DNA of 64,000 bases from an uncultured Prevotella sp. (GTDB lineage: Bacteria > Bacteroidota > Bacteroidia > Bacteroidales > Bacteroidaceae): NCBI GenBank assembly GCA_900317405.1, contig ONGP01000003.1, positions 21,336 through 85,335 on the forward strand, read 5' to 3'. Positions 1 through 8,322 of this stretch are shown in pieces; the stretch's first letter is position 1; every line of letters begins with the position of its first letter. Made by a program: the position numbers and the translations under genes. Below the pieces are notes generated by a model. It saw only the letters and a program-made list of their open reading frames with translations. It did no database searches and was not told where the DNA came from.

Positions 1-290
1 GCCTCTACATGGAACTTCTCATCGAACTGTTCGAAGAACACTCCCTTCTCGAATGTCCAGCACGAAGGATTCTTAACGATATTTACATCCCACCGCTCGG
101 TAACAATCTTATACTTGATAACACCGCTATCACTGATAAGTGTGTTAACACCATATGACGTCATAACCGAGACCGAATCGCGATCGTGGATGGCAGGCGC
201 GATATGCTCCTGCACCTCAGTACAAGAACCTAATATCATCGCCGCAACAGTGGCAACGGCGATTATTCTACCTTCCACTTTGCGAACCAT
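1..290 (-). CDS. lptC: LptC, LPS export periplasmic/inner-membrane protein (3' end outside window)
   Basis: The gene runs off the left edge, so only about the first 96 residues are visible. They begin with a lipoprotein-type signal (hydrophobic stretch ending M-I-L-G-S-C-T), followed by V-M-T-S-Y-G-V-N-T-L-I-S-D-S-G and V-I-K-Y-K-I-V-T-E-R-W, the first beta strands typical of Bacteroidota LptC. LptC links the LptB2FG ABC transporter to the LptA bridge that carries LPS across the periplasm. The ATG at 290 lies inside the 3' end of the upstream outer membrane protein gene (28-bp overlap), so the two are probably translationally coupled. The family call is from motif recognition; the missing 3' part limits certainty. 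Confidence 0.75.
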   Translation of the reverse strand, partial: MVRKVEGRIIAVATVAAMILGSCTEVQEHIAPAIHDRDSVSVMTSYGVNTLISDSGVIKYKIVTERWDVNIVKNPSCWTFEKGVFFEQFDEKFHVE

Positions 291-1537
291 TTCTCGTTGA
301 AAGTAAATCCAATGTTAAGGCGGAACATGTTCTCCTTAATCATATTATCAGCCGAACGATGAACGAACTGACCACTGATGCTAAGGATAGAACGAGCATT
401 ATATCCATTCATGATGGGGATACCAAATCCGAGGCTGGCAGATATTTCCTTAGGACCTTCCTTACCATTAATATAATAATAAGGTGTAGCCATACCAACA
501 CCAGCACGATAGCGAACACGCTGTAGAAACTTACGACCAAGAGGGCGTGGAGTCCACTCTGCGCCAAGATTAAAACGATAGCTATCCTTTAGCAATCCTG
601 ACTTGAGCGCATATGTACCATTGGTGTAATCAGGATAGTCAACACTACCCCACTTCTGAATCTGAAGATCGGCACCTACACGGAGGTTCAGAGCATGATT
701 ATATGCAAGACCGAATCCGAATGCTGTAGGAATACTCAGGCCATTGGCAATCTTAAACGTTGTAGTATCCGACTTACTGATGCTTGAGTTTGTATTAATG
801 ATAGACAACTCAGGATCGGCTTTAAGTGAATGACCTGGTGTCCAAGTAGCAGCAAGAGTGATATTATCATTCTTGCTGATTGGCAACTCAAGCTGAGCAC
901 CAATATCAAGCTTATAGCTGCTAATATCTGCAGAATATTGCTTGGTAAGTGCATTAATAGAAGATGAACTACTAGATGCAATACTGCGATTGTACTCGCC
1001 CCACAAATATGATAGGTTTACACCAATAGACAATGGCTTGATGGGACGAATACCTGTTCCGATAAACAATTGATGCATACCACCACTTCCTTCATTGGTA
1101 GTAGCCACAGTAGTTTGAGCATCGTTAAGCTTCTCAGTGCTATAATACTTGTAACCTATATTAGAATATGGCAAAACACCGAATGAAATACCTACATTCT
1201 TGAATGCTCGGAACAATCCCACCACATAATCGAAACCACCACTCTTGCCATTAAGCTTAGTGCCGTTTTCGTTGTAATTGGTAATCTGACCTGAAAGACC
1301 TGCATCGAAAAGCATTGTAAGCGAATCTATTGCAGAGTACGAGGCAGGGTTCATTGGGTTGACTTCATTACCGCGGCGCATAGCAAGGCCTACGCCATTC
1401 ATACCTTTGTTAAAACTTACACTCTGGTCGGTAAGGTCGCCTAAGCCAAACTGGCTGTAGGGAGAGTTGGTGTTGCTTTGCGCAAAAGCCGATGTCGTCA
1501 AGGATGCCAAGACGAAACTGGCGAGAATCTTATTCAT
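263..1537 (-). CDS. Outer membrane beta-barrel protein (FadL/PorV-like family, uncharacterised)
   Basis: This is a 424-residue protein with a clear signal peptide (cleavage after A-F-A-Q near residue 20). The N-terminus S-P-Y-S-Q-F-G-L-G-D-L and the stretch N-P-A-S-Y-S-A-I-D-S-L are typical of a Bacteroidales outer membrane protein family. The rest is alternating amphipathic strands rich in Gly, Asn, Tyr and Ser, as in a beta barrel, and the C-terminus ends in a strand-like segment. The substrate is unknown. It overlaps lptC by 28 bp, and in related genomes this pair sits with envelope biogenesis genes (recalled, not checked). A -7 box lies at 1577-1584. Confidence 0.75.
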   Translation of the reverse strand: MNKILASFVLASLTTSAFAQSNTNSPYSQFGLGDLTDQSVSFNKGMNGVGLAMRRGNEVNPMNPASYSAIDSLTMLFDAGLSGQITNYNENGTKLNGKSGGFDYVVGLFRAFKNVGISFGVLPYSNIGYKYYSTEKLNDAQTTVATTNEGSGGMHQLFIGTGIRPIKPLSIGVNLSYLWGEYNRSIASSSSSSINALTKQYSADISSYKLDIGAQLELPISKNDNITLAATWTPGHSLKADPELSIINTNSSISKSDTTTFKIANGLSIPTAFGFGLAYNHALNLRVGADLQIQKWGSVDYPDYTNGTYALKSGLLKDSYRFNLGAEWTPRPLGRKFLQRVRYRAGVGMATPYYYINGKEGPKEISASLGFGIPIMNGYNARSILSISGQFVHRSADNMIKENMFRLNIGFTFNEKWFAKWKVE

Positions 1538-1576
1538 ATTTTATACTTTAATTCTATTGAAAAACATTTCAGCGTG

Positions 1577-1584
1577 CAAAATTA
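1577..1584 (-). promoter_or_regulatory. Bacteroidota -7 box (TAATTTTG) of the outer membrane protein-lptC operon
   Basis: On the minus strand the sequence reads TAATTTTG followed by CACGC, 40 bp upstream of the ATG at 1537. It matches the TAnnTTTG consensus of the Bacteroidota primary sigma factor. Confidence 0.6.
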
Positions 1585-1629
1585 TCAAAAAAAAACCGAA
1601 GTAATGGCTTTTTCTTCGAAAATATAAGT

Positions 1630-1637
1630 TATTTTTG
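1630..1637 (+). promoter_or_regulatory. -7 box (TATTTTTG) directly in front of a GTG start
   Basis: TATTTTTG at 1630-1637 ends five bases before the GTG start at 1642. If this is the working -7 box, the transcript would begin at or next to the start codon and be leaderless. Confidence 0.45.
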
Positions 1638-1641
1638 CATC

Positions 1642-2838
1642 GTGAAACATTTAAAAATAAATATCAAGAGGTTACTGACCATAGCTATCGTGCTGAGTGT
1701 CAGCCACATAACGCCAATTTTTGCACAATCTGATGCAAAACCCGAAATTGCCGCATTTGAGCACATCGGACCTGATTTTGATCCGATGGACTCGGTTGAG
1801 GTTAGTCTATTGACTTGTTCACCACATGAGGAGATATACAGTTTGTATGGTCATGCTGCACTGAGATGGCATGAGGGCGATACAGACTTGGTATTCAATT
1901 GGGGCATGTTTAGCTTCAGCAAACCATACTTTGCACTGAGGTTCGTTTTCGGACTTACCGACTACGAGTTGGCAGCCTACCCCTTTGACAGGTTCTGGCC
2001 ATACTACCAGCAATGGGGAAGCAGCATAACCGAACAGGTACTGAACCTGACAAACGACGAGAAACGAAAACTGAAGAAGTTACTTGCCGAGAACCTGGAG
2101 CCAGAGAATCGCGTATATCGCTACAACTTCTTCTACAACAACTGTTCGACAAAGCCACGCGATGTTGTAGAGAAGAGCATCAACGGACAGGTGATATACA
2201 ACGAACGCGAGGACTATACCCCATCGTTCCGCGATATGGTGCGCGAATGCAACAGAAATCACCTATGGTCGAAATGCGGCAATGACATGCTACTAGGTCT
2301 GAAGGCCGACATGAAGACAAATCGCAGCGAGCAGGAATTTCTGCCAATGAACCTGATGCAGGATTTTGCACATGCGCAGATATATAAAGATGGTGAATAC
2401 CGTCCGCTGGTAAAGGAACAACACATGCTGGTAATGCCCGGAGTACAACAGATAGAGCCCGACTTTATACTTACTCCTACAGAGATGGCGCTAATACTGC
2501 TTGCAATATCGCTGGCAATAGCTCTGTATGAATGGAAGCGTAAAAAGGTTGCTAAATGGTACGATATACTGCTGATGACAGTTCAAGGACTAGCAGGTTT
2601 AGTGCTTACGGTGATGATATTCTCGCAGCATCCTACCACATCACTAAACCTGAATCTATTGCTGTTTAACCCACTGCCATTAGTATTCATTCCTGCCATT
2701 ATTAAAGGGAAGCGCGGATTATGGCGCAAGGTGCAGTTTGCCATGCTGATATTATTTACAATTGGCGGCATATTCCAGAGCTACGCCGAGGGCATATGGA
2801 TTGTGGCATTATGTTTGCTGAGTAGACTAAAGAAATGA
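1642..2838 (+). CDS. Lnb-type (DUF4105) membrane protein, probable lipoprotein N-acyltransferase
   Basis: This is a 398-residue protein with an N-terminal signal or anchor (about 1-29), a periplasmic domain and three to four membrane helices from about residue 272 to the end. The periplasmic domain carries the DUF4105/Lnb signature: Y-S-L-Y-G-H-A-A-L-R and F-F-Y-N-N-C-S-T-K-P-R-D, with a conserved His and Cys expected to act in acyl transfer. Lnb N-acylates lipoproteins by moving an acyl chain from a neighbouring position, and Bacteroides are reported to use an Lnb-type enzyme in place of Lnt. The GTG at 1642 is the only in-frame start that keeps the signal sequence. The gene overlaps the next by 4 bp (ATGA). 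Family membership is clear; the enzymatic role is inferred. Confidence 0.72.
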   Translation: MKHLKINIKRLLTIAIVLSVSHITPIFAQSDAKPEIAAFEHIGPDFDPMDSVEVSLLTCSPHEEIYSLYGHAALRWHEGDTDLVFNWGMFSFSKPYFALRFVFGLTDYELAAYPFDRFWPYYQQWGSSITEQVLNLTNDEKRKLKKLLAENLEPENRVYRYNFFYNNCSTKPRDVVEKSINGQVIYNEREDYTPSFRDMVRECNRNHLWSKCGNDMLLGLKADMKTNRSEQEFLPMNLMQDFAHAQIYKDGEYRPLVKEQHMLVMPGVQQIEPDFILTPTEMALILLAISLAIALYEWKRKKVAKWYDILLMTVQGLAGLVLTVMIFSQHPTTSLNLNLLLFNPLPLVFIPAIIKGKRGLWRKVQFAMLILFTIGGIFQSYAEGIWIVALCLLSRLKK

Positions 2839-4022
2839 AGAATAGATATCTATACGTAACCCTGCTGACGATGCTGGCACTCAGCTCGCAGGCACAGACA
2901 GAAAAGGGAGCAGGTCCCAGATTGGTAGTGAATATCACTATCGATCAGCTAAGGAACGACTATCCTGCTCTGTTTGATGATGGTTGCGTATATGAGCAAG
3001 GTTTTTACCCATTCAGCCAGATTGACCTGTCGTCTGCCATTTCGTCAGTAATGACAGGCACAACGCCTTTCTACCACACTGTCACTGCCGACAAATGGCT
3101 AGATAGAAGCACACTTCAAACAGTAGCCGCAACACCAAACGACATTGCCGTATCGACCATCAGCGACGAACTTAAGATGGCCACTAAGGGCGAAGGTAAG
3201 GTATGCGCAATAGCTACAAAAAAAGAGACAGCAGCACTATCTGCCGGACACAATGCCGACAAGATTGTATGGAACGACGATAAGAAAAAGAAATGGAATG
3301 CTATCAGTCTGACAGACAAAGCATTACAAATACTTATTCAAGAAGAACTAGGACAAGATTCCATCCCAGACCTACTACTACTTACTTATGAAAACAAAGA
3401 GCAGAATAAATCCGACAACGAGACTCTAAACAATGCTCTGGTAAAACTGGTAAGTGAGATAGAAAAACTGATAGGTAAGGACAACACCCTATTTGTAGTA
3501 ACGTCAAGCGGATATGCTGATGAGAACATCAGTGAATATGCCAAATACAACATCCCTACCGGTGTATACTATACTAACCGTACTGCCAATCTGCTTAACA
3601 TGTATATGGGAGCACTTTGGGGTCAGGGTAAGTATGTAGAAGGCACATATCGCAACCATCTGTATCTGAACCACCAGCTATTGGAGTCAAAGCGCATCGC
3701 ACTGAGCGATGCCACAATGAAGGCAAAGGAATTTCTGCTACAGATGACCGGAGTGAAGAGTGTAAGCACGCATCTGTATGAGCAACACATGGGCGACCTG
3801 GTGATTGAGCTTAACCCCGGCTGGCAGATGCAGAACGACGACACTCACGAGCAGATACAGACAAAACAGCAACTTGCATATTTCCCAATCATATTCTATG
3901 GTGCCAACATCCCTGCCGAAAGGGTGAAAACACCTGTAAGCATCGAGCGTATTGCCCCTACAATTTCGAAGGCAATCCGTATTCGTGCGCCTAATGCATG
4001 TATGGCTACACCTCTTTTTTAA
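2835..4022 (+). CDS. Alkaline phosphatase superfamily (PafA-like) protein, apparently inactive
   Basis: This is a 395-residue secreted protein (signal peptide to about A-Q-T) with the type I phosphodiesterase/phosphatase fold. N-I-T-I-D-Q-L-R gives the first metal-ligand Asp, then M-T-G-T-T-P-F-Y-H, and the closing I-A-P-T-I-S-K-A-I motif is normal for the family. It is shorter than PafA (about 520-550 residues). The segment that should hold the nucleophile Thr reads S-Q-I-D-L-S-S-A-I-S, and the usual T-(S/A)-D-H-G metal site reads T-S-S-G-Y. I infer a pseudoenzyme. It is translationally coupled to the Lnb-type gene upstream (ATGA overlap), which suggests an envelope role rather than phosphate release. 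Confidence 0.7.
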   Translation: MKNRYLYVTLLTMLALSSQAQTEKGAGPRLVVNITIDQLRNDYPALFDDGCVYEQGFYPFSQIDLSSAISSVMTGTTPFYHTVTADKWLDRSTLQTVAATPNDIAVSTISDELKMATKGEGKVCAIATKKETAALSAGHNADKIVWNDDKKKKWNAISLTDKALQILIQEELGQDSIPDLLLLTYENKEQNKSDNETLNNALVKLVSEIEKLIGKDNTLFVVTSSGYADENISEYAKYNIPTGVYYTNRTANLLNMYMGALWGQGKYVEGTYRNHLYLNHQLLESKRIALSDATMKAKEFLLQMTGVKSVSTHLYEQHMGDLVIELNPGWQMQNDDTHEQIQTKQQLAYFPIIFYGANIPAERVKTPVSIERIAPTISKAIRIRAPNACMATPLF

Positions 4023-4053
4023 TAAAAGGCTTGGTTATTACAATTATTTTTTG

Positions 4054-4061
4054 TAATTTTG
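4054..4061 (+). promoter_or_regulatory. -7 box (TAATTTTG) of secA
   Basis: TAATTTTG followed by CCGCCG lies 56 bp upstream of the secA ATG. A TTG near 4031 is correctly placed for the -33 element. Confidence 0.6.
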
Positions 4062-4116
4062 CCGCCGTTTTAGAATCAGTCATACATAAACAATAAGTAA
4101 AAAAGTAAAATTAGAT

Positions 4117-7100
4117 ATGAATTTCAACAAATTTTTAAAGTCGCTGTTCGGTGACAAATCCAGCCGCGACATGAAACTTATCCAGCCACTCGTAGAGAAG
4201 GTAAAGGAAGTATATCCCGAGGTACAGAAGCTGGATAATGACGCTTTGCGTAATCGCACAAAGACATTGCAGAAGCAGGTACAGGACTCAGCCAAAGAGC
4301 AGAAAGCCCGTATCGAAGAGTTAAAGGCAACAATCGAGAATACACCTATCGACGAGCGTGCTGATATCTTCGCTCAGATCGACAAGATCGAGAAGGAAGT
4401 ATTGGAAATCTACGAGAAGGCTCTCGATGAGGTAATGCCTGAGGTATTTGCAATCGTAAAAGAGACAGCACGCCGTTTTGCAGAAAACGAGGAGACTGTA
4501 GTAACAGCTACTGACTTCGACCGTGAATTGGCAGGCGACCCAAAGAAGGACTTCATCACTATCGATGGTGATAAGGCCATCTATCATAACCACTGGACAG
4601 CCGGTGGTAACGACCTGAAGTGGGAAATGGTACACTACGACGTACAGTTGTTTGGTGGTGTTGTTCTGCATCAGGGTAAGATTGCCGAGATGGCAACTGG
4701 TGAAGGTAAGACACTTGTGGCTACCCTACCAGTATTCCTTAACGCACTGACCGGTAACGGTGTTCACGTAGTAACCGTGAACGACTATCTGGCTAAGCGT
4801 GACTCTGAGTGGATGGGCCCACTCTATATGTTCCATGGTCTGAGCGTTGACTGTATCGACAAGCATCAGCCAAACTCTGAGGCTCGCCGCAAGGCATATC
4901 AGGCAGATATCACATTCGGTACCAATAATGAGTTCGGTTTCGACTATCTGCGTGACAACATGGCAACATCTCCTGCCGACCTGGTACAGCGCGCACATAA
5001 CTATGCCATCGTCGACGAGGTTGACTCGGTATTGATTGACGATGCCCGTACACCTCTTATTATATCAGGTCCTATCCCCAAGGGCGACGACCAGATGTTT
5101 GAGGAGTATCAACCACTGGTAGAAAAGCTGGTAGGCGTTCAGCGCCAGTTGGCCACACAGTATCTGGCTGATGCCAAGACACTGATTAGCGAAGGTAACA
5201 GTCTAATTGAGGCTGGCAACAAGAAAGAAGGTCAGGAGAAGCTCGACGCAGGATTCCTCTCGCTGTATCGCTCGCACAAGGCAATGCCAAAGAACAAACC
5301 TCTGATTAAGTTCCTCTCGGAGGAAGGTATCAAGGCCGGTATGCAGAATACCGAAAACATCTACATGGAGAACAACAACCGCCGTATGCCTGAGTGTGTT
5401 GAGCCTCTTTACTTTGTAGTAGATGAGAAACTGAATTCATGTGATCTTACAGATAAGGGTACTGCTTGGCTCGCTAAGCAGGTGAACGACAACGAACTGT
5501 TTGTATTGCCAGATATCACAACCGAACTATCTGCTCTGGAGGCTCAGGAAGGTTTGACCGATCAGGAGCGTCTTGATAAGAAAGACGAACTGATGAGCCA
5601 CTATGCTGTACAGAGCGAGCGTGTGCACACCCTGCAGCAGCTGCTTAAGGCTTACTGCATGTTCAACAAGGATGATGAGTATGTGGTTATCGACGGTGAG
5701 GTTAAGATTGTTGACGAGCAGACAGGACGTATCATGGAAGGTCGCCGCTGGAGCGATGGTCTGCACCAGGCTGTTGAGGCCAAGGAGCACGTAAAGGTTG
5801 AGGCTGCTACTCAGACATTTGCTACTATCACACTGCAGAACTACTTCCGTATGTATCACAAGCTGTCGGGTATGACCGGTACCGCTTCAACTGAGGCAGG
5901 TGAGTTCTGGGATATCTACAAGCTGGATGTAGTTGAGATTCCGACAAACCGTCCAGTAATCCGTAACGACCAGGACGACCGCGTATATAAGACCGCTCGT
6001 GAGAAGTATAAGGCTGTAATCGAGGAAGTTGTAAAGATGAGAAATCAGGGCCGTCCTACACTGATTGGTACCACATCGGTAGAAATATCAGAGTTACTGA
6101 GCCGTATGCTCGATATGTATGTAAATCCTGAGACAGGCAAGCGCGAGGGTATCCCCCATCAGGTGCTTAATGCCAAGTTGCACCAGAAGGAGGCCGACAT
6201 CGTAGCACTGGCCGGACAAAGCACCAACGGCAAGGGTGCCGTAACCATCGCCACCAACATGGCAGGTCGTGGTACCGATATCAAGCTGTCGCCCGAAGTA
6301 AAGGCTGCAGGTGGTCTGGCCATAATCGGTACAGAGCGCCACGAGAGCCGTCGTGTAGACCGCCAGCTGCGTGGTCGTGCCGGACGTCAGGGTGACCCTG
6401 GTTCATCAGTATTCTATGTATCACTCGAGGATAAGCTGATGCGTCTGTTTGCCTCTGAGCGTATCGCATCAGTAATGGACCGTCTGGGATTCAAGGATGG
6501 CGAGATGATCGAGAGTCCTATGATCTCTAAGAGCATCGAGCGCGCCCAGAAGAAGGTTGAGGAGAATAACTTCGGTATACGTAAGCGCCTTATCGAGTAC
6601 GATGATGTGATGAACAAGCAGCGTACCGTAATATACGAGAAGCGTCGCCACGCCCTGATGGGTGAGCGTATCGGTATGGATATCGCTAATATCATCTGGG
6701 ACCGTGTAGTTAACATTATCGAGAACTCTGGAGACTATCAGGGTGTGAAGGAGGAGTTCCTGCACATTCTCTCTATGGAGGTTCCATTCAGCAGCGAGGA
6801 GTTCATAAATCAGCCACGCGAGGTACTGACAGAGAATGCCTTCCAGGCAGCTATCGGCAACTTCAACAGAAAGACTGAGCGTATCCAGACCGTTGCACAA
6901 CCTATCATCAAGCAGGTATACGAGACTCAGGGACAAATCTATGAGCGCATTATGGTGCCCCTGACCGATGGTCGTAAGATGTTCAACATCCCATGTAACC
7001 TTAAGGACGCATACGAGAGCGACTGCAAGAGTATCGTTAAGGAGTTTGAGAAGAGCATTCTGCTGCATATCATCGATGACTCTTGGAAGGAGAACCTGCG

Positions 7101-7506
7101 TCAGCTCGATGAACTGAAGCACTCTGTACAAAACGCATCGTACGAGCAGAAAGATCCATTGCTTATCTTCAAGTTGGAGAGTGCTAAGGTATGGGATGAG
7201 ATGATCAACGAGATGTACAACCGCATCTGCTCTATCCTGACACGAGCACAGATACCTGAGATGCAGCAGGTACAGGAGGCTGCTCCTGAGCAGCACACTC
7301 AGCGCCAGCAGTACACCGAGAGCAAGCAGAACATCAGCGAGGAGCAGTTGGTTGACCGCAATCAGCAGGCAGCAGCTCAGCACGACACACGTGCCCAGCA
7401 GAACCACGAACCAATCGTTAAGGACAAACTGCCCGGACGTAATGATCCATGTCCTTGCGGATCAGGTAAGAAGTTTAAGAACTGTCACGGAAAAGGAATA
7501 GTCTAA
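4117..7506 (+). CDS. secA: Preprotein translocase ATPase SecA
   Basis: This is a 1129-residue ATPase that drives preproteins through SecYEG. Visible are the Walker A M-A-T-G-E-G-K-T near residue 191, the DEVD box followed by L-I-D-D-A-R-T-P-L near 298, the second nucleotide-binding fold ([10 protein letters not shown] and [14 protein letters not shown]), and a C-terminal zinc motif [13 protein letters not shown] in the last 25 residues. It is longer than the roughly 900-residue proteobacterial enzyme because of an insertion at about residues 310-430, normal for this phylum, and a Gln-rich linker before the zinc motif. It has its own promoter; an ABC ATPase follows 18 bp downstream. Confidence 0.97.
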   Translation: MNFNKFLKSLFGDKSSRDMKLIQPLVEKVKEVYPEVQKLDNDALRNRTKTLQKQVQDSAKEQKARIEELKATIENTPIDERADIFAQIDKIEKEVLEIYEKALDEVMPEVFAIVKETARRFAENEETVVTATDFDRELAGDPKKDFITIDGDKAIYHNHWTAGGNDLKWEMVHYDVQLFGGVVLHQGKIAEMATGEGKTLVATLPVFLNALTGNGVHVVTVNDYLAKRDSEWMGPLYMFHGLSVDCIDKHQPNSEARRKAYQADITFGTNNEFGFDYLRDNMATSPADLVQRAHNYAIVDEVDSVLIDDARTPLIISGPIPKGDDQMFEEYQPLVEKLVGVQRQLATQYLADAKTLISEGNSLIEAGNKKEGQEKLDAGFLSLYRSHKAMPKNKPLIKFLSEEGIKAGMQNTENIYMENNNRRMPECVEPLYFVVDEKLNSCDLTDKGTAWLAKQVNDNELFVLPDITTELSALEAQEGLTDQERLDKKDELMSHYAVQSERVHTLQQLLKAYCMFNKDDEYVVIDGEVKIVDEQTGRIMEGRRWSDGLHQAVEAKEHVKVEAATQTFATITLQNYFRMYHKLSGMTGTASTEAGEFWDIYKLDVVEIPTNRPVIRNDQDDRVYKTAREKYKAVIEEVVKMRNQGRPTLIGTTSVEISELLSRMLDMYVNPETGKREGIPHQVLNAKLHQKEADIVALAGQSTNGKGAVTIATNMAGRGTDIKLSPEVKAAGGLAIIGTERHESRRVDRQLRGRAGRQGDPGSSVFYVSLEDKLMRLFASERIASVMDRLGFKDGEMIESPMISKSIERAQKKVEENNFGIRKRLIEYDDVMNKQRTVIYEKRRHALMGERIGMDIANIIWDRVVNIIENSGDYQGVKEEFLHILSMEVPFSSEEFINQPREVLTENAFQAAIGNFNRKTERIQTVAQPIIKQVYETQGQIYERIMVPLTDGRKMFNIPCNLKDAYESDCKSIVKEFEKSILLHIIDDSWKENLRQLDELKHSVQNASYEQKDPLLIFKLESAKVWDEMINEMYNRICSILTRAQIPEMQQVQEAAPEQHTQRQQYTESKQNISEEQLVDRNQQAAAQHDTRAQQNHEPIVKDKLPGRNDPCPCGSGKKFKNCHGKGIV

Positions 7507-7524
7507 ATATAAACTTTGAGCTAT

Positions 7525-8226
7525 ATGATAACCATTAAAGATCTGAAGAAAGCGTTTGGCAAGACCATTGCCTGTGACATCGAACAGTTCCAGGTAAACG
7601 ATGGAGACATCCTTGGTCTTGTAGGTAATAACGGAGCCGGTAAGACTACACTCTTCCGCATGCTTCTTGACCTACTGAAACCCGATGAGGGTGAAGTAGC
7701 GCTCGACGGAATCAACCCCGCACAGAGCGAAGAATGGAAGGCAAGCACCGGTTCGTACATCGATGAGGGATTTCTTATCGACTTCCTTACACCTGAGGAG
7801 TACTTTGCCTTTATCGGCAAGATTACAAATATGACTCAGGCACAGGTCGACGAGAGGCTGAAGGATTTTGAGAAATTGGCCGCTGGCGAGATATTCGGAC
7901 AGAAGAAACTGATACGCAACCTCTCGGCTGGTAACAAGCAGAAGGTTGGAATCATCTCCGCTCTGTTCAATCGCCCCAAACTGGTGATTCTTGATGAGCC
8001 ATTCAACTTCCTCGACCCATCGAGCCAGAATACGCTTAAGCACGTACTGACTGACTACAACAAGCAGACAGGTGCTACCATTCTGGTTTCAAGCCATAAC
8101 CTGGCACACACCATCGACATCTCTACACGCATAGCGCTACTGGAGAAAGGTCATATTGTTCGCGATTTGCCTAATGGCGACGGAAGTGCCAAAGCTGAGC
8201 TCGAGAATTACTTTGAGACAGAATAA
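7525..8226 (+). CDS. ABC transporter ATP-binding protein without an adjacent permease
   Basis: This 233-residue ABC ATPase has Walker A G-N-N-G-A-G-K-T-T, the signature N-L-S-A-G-N-K-Q-K, Walker B L-V-I-L-D-E-P-F and the switch His in V-S-S-H. It resembles ATPases of ABC-2 type exporters. I prefer the ATG at 7525 to an in-frame TTG nine bases upstream. It sits 18 bp after secA and is followed by a strong terminator, so it is probably cotranscribed with secA. No membrane subunit lies next to it, so its substrate and partner cannot be read from context. Confidence 0.88.
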   Translation: MITIKDLKKAFGKTIACDIEQFQVNDGDILGLVGNNGAGKTTLFRMLLDLLKPDEGEVALDGINPAQSEEWKASTGSYIDEGFLIDFLTPEEYFAFIGKITNMTQAQVDERLKDFEKLAAGEIFGQKKLIRNLSAGNKQKVGIISALFNRPKLVILDEPFNFLDPSSQNTLKHVLTDYNKQTGATILVSSHNLAHTIDISTRIALLEKGHIVRDLPNGDGSAKAELENYFETE

Positions 8227-8254
8227 CCTATCATCATTTTTAGGTATTTTATAA

Positions 8255-8293
8255 AACTTGCGACTCTTTGCAATCGAGTTGCAAGTTTTTTTT
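8255..8293 (+). terminator. Intrinsic terminator after the secA-ABC unit
   Basis: A 12-bp stem (8255-8266 with 8276-8287, one G-U pair) and a nine-base loop lead directly into eight T residues. Confidence 0.85.
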
Positions 8294-8295
8294 AT

Positions 8296-8303
8296 TACCT
8301 TTG
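8296..8303 (+). promoter_or_regulatory. -7 box (TACCTTTG) of feoAB
   Basis: TACCTTTG starts three bases after the T-tract of the preceding terminator and ends 20 bp before the feoAB ATG. Confidence 0.65.
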
Positions 8304-8322
8304 CACTCAAAATCAAAGAGTT

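Noticed and set aside
6469-7407. 312-codon open frame antisense to secA
   Set aside because: It has Leu/Val-rich shadow composition, no start signals, and lies wholly inside secA, whose product is complete and conserved.
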